A stretch of 64,000 bases of DNA from JADJLQ01 sp038251405 (GTDB lineage: Bacteria; Bacteroidota; Bacteroidia; Chitinophagales; Saprospiraceae), in contig JBBSBH010000009.1 in the NCBI GenBank assembly GCA_038251405.1, positions 62,001 to 126,000 of the forward strand, in the 5' to 3' direction. Position numbers and translations under genes: made by a program. This document shows, piece after piece, positions 27,874 through 37,685 of this stretch (position 1 is its first letter; the number at the start of each line of letters is the position of its first letter). The notes beneath the pieces are model-generated. The model had not been told where the DNA came from. It ran no database searches and saw only the letters and a list, made by a program, of their open reading frames with translations.

Positions 27874-28746
27874 ATGAAACTCGTTCACTTTTTAATTTTT
27901 ACAGGCTTTTCACTTTTTTCCAGCGCTCAGGTAAATACCTATATAGGTGCCTATTCGGGAGTGAATAAAGATGGCTATTTGCAACCTATAGCTAATGTGC
28001 TCACTTCTTCATTTAATACGGGCATAGTCCAATACTCCCGTATCGATTCAGGGTTTTATTTCTATTTCGGAATTATAGGAAGCGCTTCACTTGTTTTAAG
28101 TGAAAATCTGAAATTTTTCGATGCTGTCACTCCTGAAAATTTTATACCGAATGCTATCGTATCCGCACCCACTTTACTTGGACCCAGGAATTCTGTTAAT
28201 TACCAGGGAATAAATGGAACCGTGTATACTTTTCCGGCGGGTATTGGACTAAAGTTTTTAAGTTTGGCGGTACCTCAAATTTCGATCGGGAATTTAGCAG
28301 GTACCGAATTTACAGGTCGGTTTTTTGCCTATGATACTAAAGATGATGTAGGAAAAATAAATTACCTGGCCATAGGTGCAAGACATGATCTAAGTCAATA
28401 TTTTTTCAAAAATAAAAATGCAGATCTATCTATTTCCTACACCTATCAAAAAGCTAGTACAGGAACTTATCTCGATTTTCACTCTCATTTAGCTAAGGCT
28501 ATAATGGGAAGATCAGGAAAACGATGGAATTACTTCGCCTTTGTAGGATACCAAAAAAGTAAAATAAAAGGAACCTATAAATCTACCGATGAAAAGGAAG
28601 AAATAGTACATTATGATCTTGATAATAAAAACAATTTGATCACCGGAATCAGCGGCGGTATTTCATTAGGAAAATTGCATATGCAGGGAATTGCAAGCGG
28701 ATTATCACCCGTGGTACTTTCTGCTAGCCTGGGTTTGAAATTATAA
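27874..28746 (+). CDS. exported outer-membrane-like protein (DUF6588-like)
   Basis: 290 residues with a signal peptide (about 1-18, FSSAQ). The pattern YLQPIANVLTSSFNTGIVQY and alternating hydrophobic strands ending in SPVVLSASLGLKL resemble DUF6588-type outer-membrane beta-barrels of Bacteroidota. The match is from memory and not certain. No enzymatic motif is seen. It is divergent from the giant repeat protein and is followed after 28 bp by a lipoprotein-like gene. Confidence 0.65.
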   Translation: MKLVHFLIFTGFSLFSSAQVNTYIGAYSGVNKDGYLQPIANVLTSSFNTGIVQYSRIDSGFYFYFGIIGSASLVLSENLKFFDAVTPENFIPNAIVSAPTLLGPRNSVNYQGINGTVYTFPAGIGLKFLSLAVPQISIGNLAGTEFTGRFFAYDTKDDVGKINYLAIGARHDLSQYFFKNKNADLSISYTYQKASTGTYLDFHSHLAKAIMGRSGKRWNYFAFVGYQKSKIKGTYKSTDEKEEIVHYDLDNKNNLITGISGGISLGKLHMQGIASGLSPVVLSASLGLKL

Positions 28747-28774
28747 TTCGTTTAAACTTCTTAAAAATAAAGTA

Positions 28775-29428
28775 ATGAATTTTATATCTGTTCTACTTAC
28801 TACTTTGATGCTAACAATGGCTGGAAGCTGTTGCAATTACGTTAAATTCAAAAGACATATAGAAAAAAATATCGGTGACAGCCATACTTTTAATGCTCAG
28901 GGAAATGTTACCAAATTGTATTATCTGTCTTTAAATGATTTGGTGAATTATTTAGATCAAGAAATAAATTCAAAGAAGACTTCAAATTTAGAAAATTTTC
29001 AGATTAATAATATTTCATTATCTGTATCGAGGAATAATGAAAACACAGCATCTTATCTTAGCAATATAAAAGGTGAATTGGTCGGAAGAGGAAACAGCGC
29101 CTCCAGTACTTTATTTAAAATAGATACCAATCATGTATTTACTGGAATTACAAATGTAATAAAGCTGAATGCAGCGCTTAAGTTAGCTGCTGTGACCACA
29201 TTAGGTTCCACTATTCAAGATGCCATCCTTAAAAAAAATCTTAATGCAATCTCATTAAATATTATGTTTACAGTACCACCTAGTCAAAAATTAGTAGCTG
29301 ATATCAGCTTTGCATGTACCATCTCCATGGATGTGACAACTTGCGAATTGGTACCCTTTGGATTGGGCCCCAGTGAGTGCATGATAAAAACCATTCCATT
29401 TTCAATTTCACCAGGAATCTTAAAGTAA
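28775..29428 (+). CDS. putative lipoprotein of unknown function
   Basis: 217 residues. The N-terminal hydrophobic segment ends in AGSC/C, a likely lipobox (Cys19 or Cys20). The rest is polar with several Asn-rich beta segments, and I recognise no family. A strong bidirectional hairpin follows 10 bp after the stop. It is probably co-transcribed with the preceding outer-membrane-like gene. Confidence 0.65.
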   Translation: MNFISVLLTTLMLTMAGSCCNYVKFKRHIEKNIGDSHTFNAQGNVTKLYYLSLNDLVNYLDQEINSKKTSNLENFQINNISLSVSRNNENTASYLSNIKGELVGRGNSASSTLFKIDTNHVFTGITNVIKLNAALKLAAVTTLGSTIQDAILKKNLNAISLNIMFTVPPSQKLVADISFACTISMDVTTCELVPFGLGPSECMIKTIPFSISPGILK

Positions 29429-29431
29429 AAA

Positions 29432-29476
29432 AGATATTAGCCCGATCTATTGCAAATCGGGCTTACATTTTTTTTT
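29432..29476. terminator. bidirectional terminator between convergent genes
   Basis: AGCCCGAT at 29439-29446 pairs with ATCGGGCT at about 29456-29463 across a 9-base loop. A run of T follows at 29468-29476 and a run of A precedes on the left. The hairpin can therefore end both the lipoprotein transcript (plus) and the interrupted gene at 29476-29772 (minus). Confidence 0.8.
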
Positions 29477-29772
29477 CAAACAGTCAGCGCTGACAGAAAA
29501 GTAGAATGCAAAGGAAGAACTACAATCATCGGCTGGATATCGGTATCAATACCTGCTTTTGCAACACCCGGCATTAATCTGTTCTACATGAATTCATTCA
29601 AATCTTGCTCTGATTCCCAAATATCGGTTGCATAAAAGACTTCGTTATTTCCACTTGCAAGAAGCAAAACAGCTCCTTTGGGAACATTGCCCTCCCAATT
29701 GACTTCTTTTTTTATGGCATCATATTGTTGAAGCGAAGTGCCAGGCCAATTCATTGTCATCATGATTTTCAT
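29476..29772 (-). pseudogene. dimeric alpha/beta-barrel-like protein gene interrupted by an in-frame amber codon
   Basis: From ATG 29772 (MKIMMTMNWPGTSLQQYDAI) the frame runs to a TAG at 29584-29586. The same frame then continues without break for 35 more codons (NRLMPGVAKAGIDTDIQPMI...) to a TGA at 29476-29478, beside the terminator. The joined product of about 98 residues has the form of a small ferredoxin-like-fold family (MxxxxxxWPxxTxxQYDxI ... DIWES ... RLMPxVAKxGI). One substitution seems to have created the stop. It could be a recent pseudogene, a sequencing error or, less likely, readthrough. An upstream ATG at 29811 is also in frame. Confidence 0.7.
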
Positions 29773-29880
29773 ATCAAATAAGTCTTTGAAAATAAAATAA
29801 TTAATCTCCATTGTCCAAAAGTGAGTACCATGATCGTCATAGAGCTATAATCTTAATTCACCTTTTAAAAATTAATTATT

Positions 29881-30252
29881 ATGTCTTCAACAAAAATAAT
29901 AACCACCCAAGAGGTGGCTAGTAAATTAGTTTCATTCATGCAAAGTGGCCAAGTGCAAGAAGCCCAGCAAGAATTGTTTGCCGAAAATGTATCAAGCATT
30001 GAGCCCCCTCACTTACCTGTTAAATCAGCCCACGGAAAAGACGCGGTAATAAAGAAAGGGGCTGAGTTTGCTGCCATGATCGAAGAAAGACATGGAGGCA
30101 GCTTCTCAGATGCCTTGGTAAGTGGTAGATTTTTCAGCTGTGCAATGACATTAGATGCTACCTTTAAAGGAATGGGTAGAATGAACCTGGAAGAAATCAT
30201 CATATATGAAGTTGAAGATGGTAAAATCGTTTCGGAACAATTCTTTGCTTAA
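29881..30252 (+). CDS. SnoaL-like/NTF2-fold protein
   Basis: 123 residues. The helical N-terminus with ASKLVSFMQSGQVQEAQQELFAENV (in parts), the GKDAVIKKGAEF segment and the C-terminal strands (EEIIIYEVEDGKIVSEQFF) match the SnoaL-like branch of the NTF2 superfamily. Members include isomerases, hydrolases and binding proteins, so no activity can be named. It is probably cytoplasmic, since no signal peptide is seen. It converges with the DUF2231/cytochrome gene 17 bp on. Confidence 0.8.
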   Translation: MSSTKIITTQEVASKLVSFMQSGQVQEAQQELFAENVSSIEPPHLPVKSAHGKDAVIKKGAEFAAMIEERHGGSFSDALVSGRFFSCAMTLDATFKGMGRMNLEEIIIYEVEDGKIVSEQFFA

Positions 30253-30269
30253 TACCATCTTGGCAATGG

Positions 30270-32423
30270 CTAATAAAAGAATACTTCGTCCACGAAAAGC
30301 CAACCTTTTTGCCCTTTCCCTGAATGCCATTTGGGGAGTTTTGGATTATTCATAGCTTTTATCATGAAATATTTTGCCCTTGACCCATCAAGCTTTATTT
30401 CTATAGCTTCATTTTTTGAAACACCTTTTTCGTTTTCAGTAAGTGGAGCAGGAATGATTTTTTTGATCAGCTTCATTTGAGTGGAGTCATTTCCGCTAAA
30501 TACTTCTATATATGCAGGCTGGACTAAGTATGATCCAACACTTTTATTTATACTTAGTATCACCTCATTTAAAGATGTTATGGTATCAAACTCGAATATG
30601 GCTTCGAAAGGATTTTCTCTGAAGCCAAGCCAATTACCGTCAATCAAATTCCCAATATTTCCTTTTACATCATCAGTAAGAGAGGCAGAACCCTGAGCTC
30701 GATATTTTTCATTAGGTGCAATCAATAAATTGGAATGTAATGGTTTGATTCCTTTTTGAAAAAATGAAAAAGAAGATACCGGGCTTGCCATCCAACCTTC
30801 TTTCATGGCTCGTGCTTTTACTGTAGTATGACGACTCATGCTTAATGGCCTTTCATAAATAGCAGAAGAAAATGTGTCTGGTAAAGAATCATTTAAAGTA
30901 TAGCGAATGATCACTCCGGGAATACGGTGATAAAGTGTAACAGAATCCTTCGGGTCAATTACAGTAGATTCATTTCGAATCGCCGGACTATTCAAGGCTT
31001 GCTTTTCCGAAGTATCAGGAACATAGCCTGTATAAAAAAATATAGTTGAATTGGTATCAATATCCTGAGCAGTGATGGATGTATTCCAAATAAATACTTC
31101 TTTCAGTGATTTAGATGATTGTAAAACGGGCAAACTTTTTTTGGTAACCCCAGTACCAGAAAGTGCTAATGATTTTAAAACAGGCAATTTTACTAATTCA
31201 GTAACAGCGTTATCAGTGATATTAGAATTATTTAGAATTAATTTTTCGAGGTTGGAAAAATTGATGATGTTCTTTATTTCGGCGTCCTCAACGGGCATAT
31301 TACCCATATTGAGCTCTACTAATTGTTCTTTTATTTTTTGAAATTCGATTAATTTTTTTGGATTGTATTGGGCTCTTACATAGAAGTCTGCATGCAATGC
31401 CGGGGTATTTTGATTTAAAGGATTGATTGTAGTAAAAGGATCATTTAAGGATGAAATCAAAGTTGATGAAGCTGCTTTAAAATCGTAATTGGACTGTTCG
31501 GATTTTGTGCTACTGATTATCTTTTGTGCAGCCATATAAAGACTGTCCTTCGAGTCGTATTCTTTCCATTTTTTCTCAAAGTCAGCCCCCCTGGCAATCC
31601 ACATTTCCAGTAGTGCTTTTTCATCATTCGAAAGCTGCGGCTTCCCCTGTGGAGGCATATGTTTTTTATTCTCCTCCGGAAGGTGAATTTTCTCTATTAA
31701 TGGACTGGAATCTAATTTATTGAGATCAATCACCAGGCCATTCTTGCCACCCTTTTTGATACCTTGAATAGTACTCAGATCCAGTTCTCCTTTTAATTTA
31801 TTGGGATTATGACAGGAGGTGCATTTTCCATCAAATATCGGTTTCATCACATTTTGATACAGACTGGCATTTTCATCAAATTGTGATTCAACGCTTTCTT
31901 TCATCAATGGTTTTTGAAGAAAGCCTTCTCCATGAGTAAGTGTAGCACCATTATGACTCCCAATGGTCAAAACAATCAATGATAGTACGAGTACCGAAGT
32001 AAACAATATACCTGGTTGTTTTATAAATGAAAGGAAGTAAACTAGAAAGGCCGTAATTATCCCCATCCTCTTATGAAAAGATAAAATCTCTTCATCATAG
32101 CCCCCTTCTTTGGATAAGATCAATCCCAAAATGGCAGTTAATAGAGCGAATGAAGCTGCAATAGAAATGGATGTGGTATTAAATTCTCTTAAAAACTTTT
32201 CATCAAATGATTTGCGAAAGAAAGTAAATATGCCAATAAGTAGCAATATGCCAATAGGCAAGTGAAGTAATAATAAATGACCTCTACCAATGGATTGAAA
32301 AACAGGAGTTGCATCTATTTTATCCTGGAAAATGCCTAAGAACGCTAATAGTATGGCAAGGCAAAAATTGATATTTGAAATTACTCGATTGGGAAATTGC
32401 ATAATCTCAGGCCAAGATATCAT
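30270..32423 (-). CDS. membrane protein with DUF2231, c-type haem, leucine-rich and chitobiase-like domains
   Basis: 717 residues. Membrane helices of DUF2231 type (about 15-165) precede a PSCyt1-like cytochrome domain with CTSCH at 201-205 and a likely axial Met in KHMPPQGKP. A leucine-rich segment follows (LEKLILNNSNITDNAVTEL, in parts). Then come a CHB_HEX_C-type domain (GVIIRYTLNDSLPDTFSS, in parts) and a C-terminal discoidin-like domain. The gene overlaps the DUF1501 gene upstream by 17 bp; Met8 is an alternative start. It should pass electrons from periplasmic partners or anchor the complex, which is inferred from context. Confidence 0.8.
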   Translation of the reverse strand: MISWPEIMQFPNRVISNINFCLAILLAFLGIFQDKIDATPVFQSIGRGHLLLLHLPIGILLLIGIFTFFRKSFDEKFLREFNTTSISIAASFALLTAILGLILSKEGGYDEEILSFHKRMGIITAFLVYFLSFIKQPGILFTSVLVLSLIVLTIGSHNGATLTHGEGFLQKPLMKESVESQFDENASLYQNVMKPIFDGKCTSCHNPNKLKGELDLSTIQGIKKGGKNGLVIDLNKLDSSPLIEKIHLPEENKKHMPPQGKPQLSNDEKALLEMWIARGADFEKKWKEYDSKDSLYMAAQKIISSTKSEQSNYDFKAASSTLISSLNDPFTTINPLNQNTPALHADFYVRAQYNPKKLIEFQKIKEQLVELNMGNMPVEDAEIKNIINFSNLEKLILNNSNITDNAVTELVKLPVLKSLALSGTGVTKKSLPVLQSSKSLKEVFIWNTSITAQDIDTNSTIFFYTGYVPDTSEKQALNSPAIRNESTVIDPKDSVTLYHRIPGVIIRYTLNDSLPDTFSSAIYERPLSMSRHTTVKARAMKEGWMASPVSSFSFFQKGIKPLHSNLLIAPNEKYRAQGSASLTDDVKGNIGNLIDGNWLGFRENPFEAIFEFDTITSLNEVILSINKSVGSYLVQPAYIEVFSGNDSTQMKLIKKIIPAPLTENEKGVSKNEAIEIKLDGSRAKYFMIKAMNNPKLPKWHSGKGQKGWLFVDEVFFY

Positions 32424-33852
32424 TTACTACTTGTCCTGCCACATCTGTCAGTCGATATCTTCTACCTAAATGTTTAAAGACTAATTTATCGTGCTGGAGT
32501 CCCATCAGATGTAAAACGGTGGCATGAAAATCATTTACATGCACAGGATCTTTTACAATATTATATCCAAACTCATCTGTTTCACCATAGGTAATGCCGG
32601 GCTTGATGCCTCCACCAGCCATCCAGATACTAAAACTGCGGGGATGATGATCGCGACCATAATTGTCTTCTGTCAATTTTCCCTGGCAATAATTAGTACG
32701 ACCAAACTCACTGCCCCAAATCACTAAAGTCTCATCCAATAACCCTCGCTGTTTCAGATCCTTGATCAATGCTGCTGTTGGCCTGTCTGTATCCTCAGCC
32801 TGCATGCGCATATCATTTACCAGGTTACCGTGAGTGTCCCAGCCCTGATGATAGAGTTGTACAAATCGCACACCGGACTCTGATAGTTTTCTTGCCAATA
32901 AACAATTAGCCGCATAAGTACCTGGCACCAGGCAATCAGGCCCATACATTCTAATGATCTGATCTGATTCTTTGGATATATCGGTCAGCTCAGGGACAGC
33001 TGTTTGCATTCGATAGGCCATTTCATATTGCTCTATTTTAGTCTTTATTTCAGGATCGCCGAATTTCTCATAAGAGAGCGCATTTAATTTTGAAATTTCA
33101 TCAAGCATGGTTCTGCGATCTGAACGATCCATTCCTGCACCATCATTGAGGTAGAGAACCCGCTCATCACTATTACTGAATTGAACTCCCTGGTGAATAC
33201 TATCTAAAAATCCATTGGTCCAAAGTTTTGAATACACCCCCTGGCCATTTCCTCGTCCTCTAGATAATAACACTGTAAACGCAGGCAGGTTCTTGTTTTC
33301 ACTTCCCAGTCCATAGCTTAACCAGGCTCCCATACTTGGACGATTTCCTTGCTGAGCTCCTGTCTGCATAAAAGTAAGGGCGGGATCGTGATTGATAGCT
33401 TCTGTATGCATAGTATGCACCATACAGATATCATCAACCACAGTAGATAAATGCGGAAATAATTCACTCATCCAAATACCAGACTTACCATGCTGCTTAA
33501 ATTTAAAGTAGGTGCCTACCAAAGGAAATTTATCCTGGTTAGCCGTCATTCCGGTAAGTCGCTGGCCATTTCGAATAGACTCAGGAAGGTCTTGGCCAAA
33601 CATTTCATTAAGTTTTGGCTTATAGGAAAATGTCTCCAATTGAGAAGGAGCTCCATTTTGAAAAAGATAAATGATTCGCTTTGCCTTCGGTGCAAAATGC
33701 GGAAGTCCTGTGGGCAAAGCTGTTCCTGCATCTCCATTAAAAAGATCTTTTACTAATAATGAGCCAAGAGCCATGCTGCCAATGGCCATACCACTGCGAG
33801 TAAAAAAATGCCTTCGTGTGACATTTAACCTGTTTTCTAAAAATTCACTCAT
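32407..33852 (-). CDS. DUF1501 protein, Tat-exported
   Basis: 481 residues. A twin-arginine signal (TRRHFFTRSGMAIGSM) is followed by a sulfatase-like alkaline-phosphatase fold typical of DUF1501: YLFQNGAPSQLETF, HDPALTFMQTGA, GWDTHGN near residue 345 and WGSEFGRT near 376. DUF1501 proteins almost always accompany PSCyt2/PSD1 proteins in Bacteroidota and Planctomycetes, as here (25 bp after the PSD1 gene). The enzymatic activity is not established. It acts in the periplasm. Confidence 0.9.
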   Translation of the reverse strand: MSEFLENRLNVTRRHFFTRSGMAIGSMALGSLLVKDLFNGDAGTALPTGLPHFAPKAKRIIYLFQNGAPSQLETFSYKPKLNEMFGQDLPESIRNGQRLTGMTANQDKFPLVGTYFKFKQHGKSGIWMSELFPHLSTVVDDICMVHTMHTEAINHDPALTFMQTGAQQGNRPSMGAWLSYGLGSENKNLPAFTVLLSRGRGNGQGVYSKLWTNGFLDSIHQGVQFSNSDERVLYLNDGAGMDRSDRRTMLDEISKLNALSYEKFGDPEIKTKIEQYEMAYRMQTAVPELTDISKESDQIIRMYGPDCLVPGTYAANCLLARKLSESGVRFVQLYHQGWDTHGNLVNDMRMQAEDTDRPTAALIKDLKQRGLLDETLVIWGSEFGRTNYCQGKLTEDNYGRDHHPRSFSIWMAGGGIKPGITYGETDEFGYNIVKDPVHVNDFHATVLHLMGLQHDKLVFKHLGRRYRLTDVAGQVVNDILA

Positions 33853-33877
33853 ATTTATTTATTCGAATAAAATTCAC

Positions 33878-36190
33878 TTACCCTATACTTATTGTTTCTT
33901 CCATATTATACATCGTCTGGATCACTTGCATGAGTGCAGCTGACTCCGTATCTGCATTAGATTCTTTACTGTTAACCAATCTATACTCTCCTGATTTCAA
34001 CAATGCTTTAGCTTTCATTGGTGATTGATCAAAATTAGTCTTTTCCAAATTGAAATATTCAGTCAGTATCTTTTTTTCATTGGGTTCGGGAGTCCTGCAA
34101 AGAATGAGTCGGAATGCTTTAATAATCTTTTCTTCCATTGGCAAATTTTGGGAATTAATAGTTTGAGCTAATACTCTTGCTGCTTCACTCACTTGGGGAT
34201 CATTGAGTAAAACTAAAGCTTGCAAGGGAGTATTGGTGGTCACACGACGCACCTCGCATTGATCCCGATTAGACCCGTCAAAGGTCAACATCGAGGGTGG
34301 TGGAGCCGTACGCTTAATAAAGGTGTACATACCGCGGCGATATAGTTTTGCCCCATGGTCTTGTACATAACCTGCCAATTGTCCGCGACCGGAGGTAGAA
34401 GATTCCCAAATTCCCTTAGGCTGATACGGCTTTACACTAGGGCCACCGATTTCCTCATTGAGTAATCCACTACTGGCCATAATATGGTCTTTGATAAATT
34501 CGGCAGGAAGTCTCATTCGCGAATGCCTGCTGAGGTAAATATTTTCAGGATCTGTTTCCTGCTGTTGTTTACTTATCACAGACGATTGCCTGTAGGTAGC
34601 ACTGGTCACGATTTGTTTGACCAATCTTTTAATATCCCAGCCATGATCTCTAAAATCAATAGCCAGCCAATCCAATAACTCTGGATGTGAAGGGGGATCC
34701 CCTTGCATGCCGAAGTCACCTGATGTTTTTACCAAACCACGACCAAAAAATGATTGCCATACTCTATTTACATATACACGCGATGTCAGCGGATTATTTT
34801 TATCAAAAAGCCATTGAGATAAACCAAGTCGGTTCTTTTTAAATTTCAAAGTATCAAAAAGAAATATTCCAGCCGGAGTACTAAAATCTACCGAATCACC
34901 GGGCTGATCATAAACTCCTCTCTTCAATATATGAGTTGTACGTACCACAGAGCTATCTTTCATGATCATAACTGGCACTGGAGTAGTATCCTTTTTATTG
35001 ATAAATTTCAATAAGCCCATAATATCTGGAGTGGTAATATTCATTCGGGGTGGATCAGCTAAAGAAGCTAATGAGATGTCTCCTACGAGACCTTTTTCCG
35101 GAACTTGATTGAAAAACGCAAATGTGCTATAATAATCTTTTTGTTTTATAGGGTCATACTTATGATCATGACATTTGGCACATTCAAAAGTCATACCCAG
35201 AAAAGTTTTTGCAAATGTATTGGTACGATCTGTTACATATTCCAGTCGGTATTCCTCATCTATTACCCCACCTTCCTGCGTGATTTTGTGATTTCGATTA
35301 AAGCCCGTAGCTAATATCATTTCTTTATTGGCATCAGGTATCAGGTCTCCTGCCAATTGCCAGGTTACAAATTTCTCATATGAGTAGTTTTCATTATAGG
35401 CATGTATCACCCAATCGCGCCAGGGCCACATCGTACGCAAGCCATCATCCTGGTAACCGTGACTATCTGCATACCTGGCAGCATCAAGCCAGGGCAGAGC
35501 CATTTTCTCGCCGAAGTGCTTATTGGCCAATAATTTATCCACCATTTTTTCATAGGCATCAGCAGATGCATCCTTTAGGTATTCATCCTGCATGGCGATA
35601 GAGGGAGGTAATCCGGTAAGATCAAATGAGAGCCTTTTTAATAATCTTTCTTTATCAGCTTCTTCGTTCTGTTGTAGACCCTGGGATTTCAGTTTTTCTA
35701 AAACAAAATTGTCAATCTCGTTCTTAACCCATGACGATGTACTCGCTGGCAGTTCCTGAGGCTGAGGGGGAATAAATGACCAATGTGGCTTATACTCGGC
35801 ACCTTGCTCTATCCATCTGGCAAACAATTTTCTTTCGTGGTCATTTAATTTAAGATTCGATTCTGGCGGGGGCATCATTTCATCTGCATTTTCAGTATAA
35901 ATGCGATGATACAGTTGACTATTTTTCAAATCTCCCTTTTTGATAGCGAAAGTGCCAGGATGCTCTTTGAGCTCTGCAAAAGCACTATCAGGTATATCCA
36001 GTCTCAGATTCCCCTGACGCTTATTTGCATCCGGACCATGACATTTAAAACATCTATCAGACAGAATAGGTCTTATATGAAGATTGTAATCAATTTTGGA
36101 TGGTATGGCAGTAGTATCCTGACTTTGATGGCAAGATGTAAGAATCGAAAAAAATAAGGTGACCAAGAATATTGATCGAATCTCTTTCAT
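33878..36190 (-). CDS. PSCyt1-PSCyt2 (DUF1549)-PSD1 (DUF1553) di-haem lipoprotein
   Basis: 770 residues, lipoprotein signal with Cys20 (ILTSC). The PSCyt1 domain carries CFKCH at 47-51. PSCyt2 (DUF1549) has a second haem motif, CAKCH, followed by DHKYDPIKQKDYY. PSD1 (DUF1553) follows with NRVWQSFFGRGLV, LRLPAEF-like and RRVTTNTPLQAL segments. It is the first gene of a three-gene minus-strand cassette (this, DUF1501, DUF2231-cytochrome). The family is predicted to be an envelope dehydrogenase or cytochrome-linked enzyme, but no substrate is known. Confidence 0.92.
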   Translation of the reverse strand: MKEIRSIFLVTLFFSILTSCHQSQDTTAIPSKIDYNLHIRPILSDRCFKCHGPDANKRQGNLRLDIPDSAFAELKEHPGTFAIKKGDLKNSQLYHRIYTENADEMMPPPESNLKLNDHERKLFARWIEQGAEYKPHWSFIPPQPQELPASTSSWVKNEIDNFVLEKLKSQGLQQNEEADKERLLKRLSFDLTGLPPSIAMQDEYLKDASADAYEKMVDKLLANKHFGEKMALPWLDAARYADSHGYQDDGLRTMWPWRDWVIHAYNENYSYEKFVTWQLAGDLIPDANKEMILATGFNRNHKITQEGGVIDEEYRLEYVTDRTNTFAKTFLGMTFECAKCHDHKYDPIKQKDYYSTFAFFNQVPEKGLVGDISLASLADPPRMNITTPDIMGLLKFINKKDTTPVPVMIMKDSSVVRTTHILKRGVYDQPGDSVDFSTPAGIFLFDTLKFKKNRLGLSQWLFDKNNPLTSRVYVNRVWQSFFGRGLVKTSGDFGMQGDPPSHPELLDWLAIDFRDHGWDIKRLVKQIVTSATYRQSSVISKQQQETDPENIYLSRHSRMRLPAEFIKDHIMASSGLLNEEIGGPSVKPYQPKGIWESSTSGRGQLAGYVQDHGAKLYRRGMYTFIKRTAPPPSMLTFDGSNRDQCEVRRVTTNTPLQALVLLNDPQVSEAARVLAQTINSQNLPMEEKIIKAFRLILCRTPEPNEKKILTEYFNLEKTNFDQSPMKAKALLKSGEYRLVNSKESNADTESAALMQVIQTMYNMEETISIG

Positions 36191-36256
36191 TATTTGGATT
36201 TAGTCACCCGAAAGGTAAGGATTATATTCTTCTCCTTGTTTAAAGTGCCGGGAATA

Positions 36257-36288
36257 ATTGAAGCTCAAACTATCTTGTCATATATTTA
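36257..36288 (+). promoter_or_regulatory. possible promoter of the M28 peptidase-sulfatase unit
   Basis: ATTG at 36257-36260, a 20-base spacer and TATATTTA at 36281-36288 approximate the Bacteroidota -33/-7 pair. The ATG follows 17 bp after the -7 box. Confidence 0.4.
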
Positions 36289-36304
36289 CTACTATTAAAA
36301 ATTT

Positions 36305-37657
36305 ATGAAAAAAAATTACTTACTAGTCTTAGGAGTTTGGATCGGATTATATGCTACTAGCCAAACAATTATCCATCGCGACGCTTCCATAGAATCTATG
36401 GTTTTGATGGTCTCTAAAGATTCGCTTAGATCTTACATTAATGATATGGTGAGTTTTGGTACTCGAAATACCTTAAGTTCACAAAGTGATGCTCACCACG
36501 GAATAGGGGCTGCGAGGCTTTGGGTACTAAACAAATTTAATTCCTTTGCACTAAATGCCGGAGGCAGGCTTTCGGCAATTATAGACACCACTACCTTAAA
36601 AGCTGATGGAAGAAGAATTGACAAATCACTTATTCTGGGTAATGTGGTCGCCACTTTGAAAGGGAATGACCTCCGCGATAATAGAATTTTTATGATTAGT
36701 GGGCATTTGGACAGCAGACGCACTGATGTAATGGATCGCGCAGGTGATGCACCCGGTGCTAATGATGATGCCAGTGGAGTGGCTGCTGTACTTGAATGTG
36801 CCAGAATATTGAGTGCCCATTCTTTTCCTGCCACCGTTGTCTTCGTAGCTATGAGTGGTGAAGAGCAGGGTTTGCTGGGTGCAAATTACATGGCAAATAA
36901 AGCTAAAAAAGAAAATTGGAATATTGAAGCGATCCTTAATAATGATATCATGGGCAGTAATAATAGTACCGAAACCAATATTATTAATAATACCCAAATA
37001 AGAGTTTTTAGTGAAGCATTTTCTGTAACTGATACAGGCAAGACATTTTTTACTATTCGAAATTTAGGATTGGAAAACGATGGAAAATCTCGTCAACTAG
37101 CCCGATATGTAAAAGAAATAGGTGAGCGCTATATCGATCATTTAGTAGTAAAATTGATATATCGCAATGATCGTTTTTTAAGAGGTGGCGATCATACACC
37201 TTTTGTAATGAATGGTTTCTCCGCTGTGCGTATTACAGAAATGAACGAAAACTATGATCATCAGCACCAGGATGTACGAATAGAAAATGAGGTTCAATAC
37301 GGAGATCTGATTCAATTTATGGATTTTGACTATTTGAAAAAAAATACAGCCATGAATCTGGTCACTCTTGCCAATTTGGCAAAAGCTCCTGCTATGCCAC
37401 AAGATGTAAAAATAGAGGTTCGAAAACTTACCAATTATACTGACCTCAATTGGTCAGAACCAAAAACAGGAAAAGTAAAGGGCTACTACATACTAATCAG
37501 AGAAACCACCAGTCCATTCTGGGACAAAAAAATATTTTCCTATGAAACCGTTGCCCACCTGCCATATTCCAAAGACAATTATTTCTTTGCTGTACAATCT
37601 GTAGGGGAAGAAGGTAACGAAAGCTTGCCGGTTTTACCTGAAGTATCAAGAAGGTAA
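36305..37657 (+). CDS. exported M28-family aminopeptidase
   Basis: 450 residues with a signal peptide (about 1-20, YATSQ). The zinc-site pattern of M28 is present: GHLDSRR (His134), GANDDASG (Asp154) and MSGEEQGLLG (Glu186/187), with later ligands in LNNDIMG and GGDHTPF. A C-terminal fibronectin-like region (about 375-450) ends the protein. It hydrolyses peptides outside the cytoplasm. It lies between the two PSD1 cassettes and 28 bp before the sulfatase, so the two are probably co-transcribed. Confidence 0.9.
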   Translation: MKKNYLLVLGVWIGLYATSQTIIHRDASIESMVLMVSKDSLRSYINDMVSFGTRNTLSSQSDAHHGIGAARLWVLNKFNSFALNAGGRLSAIIDTTTLKADGRRIDKSLILGNVVATLKGNDLRDNRIFMISGHLDSRRTDVMDRAGDAPGANDDASGVAAVLECARILSAHSFPATVVFVAMSGEEQGLLGANYMANKAKKENWNIEAILNNDIMGSNNSTETNIINNTQIRVFSEAFSVTDTGKTFFTIRNLGLENDGKSRQLARYVKEIGERYIDHLVVKLIYRNDRFLRGGDHTPFVMNGFSAVRITEMNENYDHQHQDVRIENEVQYGDLIQFMDFDYLKKNTAMNLVTLANLAKAPAMPQDVKIEVRKLTNYTDLNWSEPKTGKVKGYYILIRETTSPFWDKKIFSYETVAHLPYSKDNYFFAVQSVGEEGNESLPVLPEVSRR

Positions 37658-37685
37658 ATGGTATAACATCAAATAATTCTTCAGT

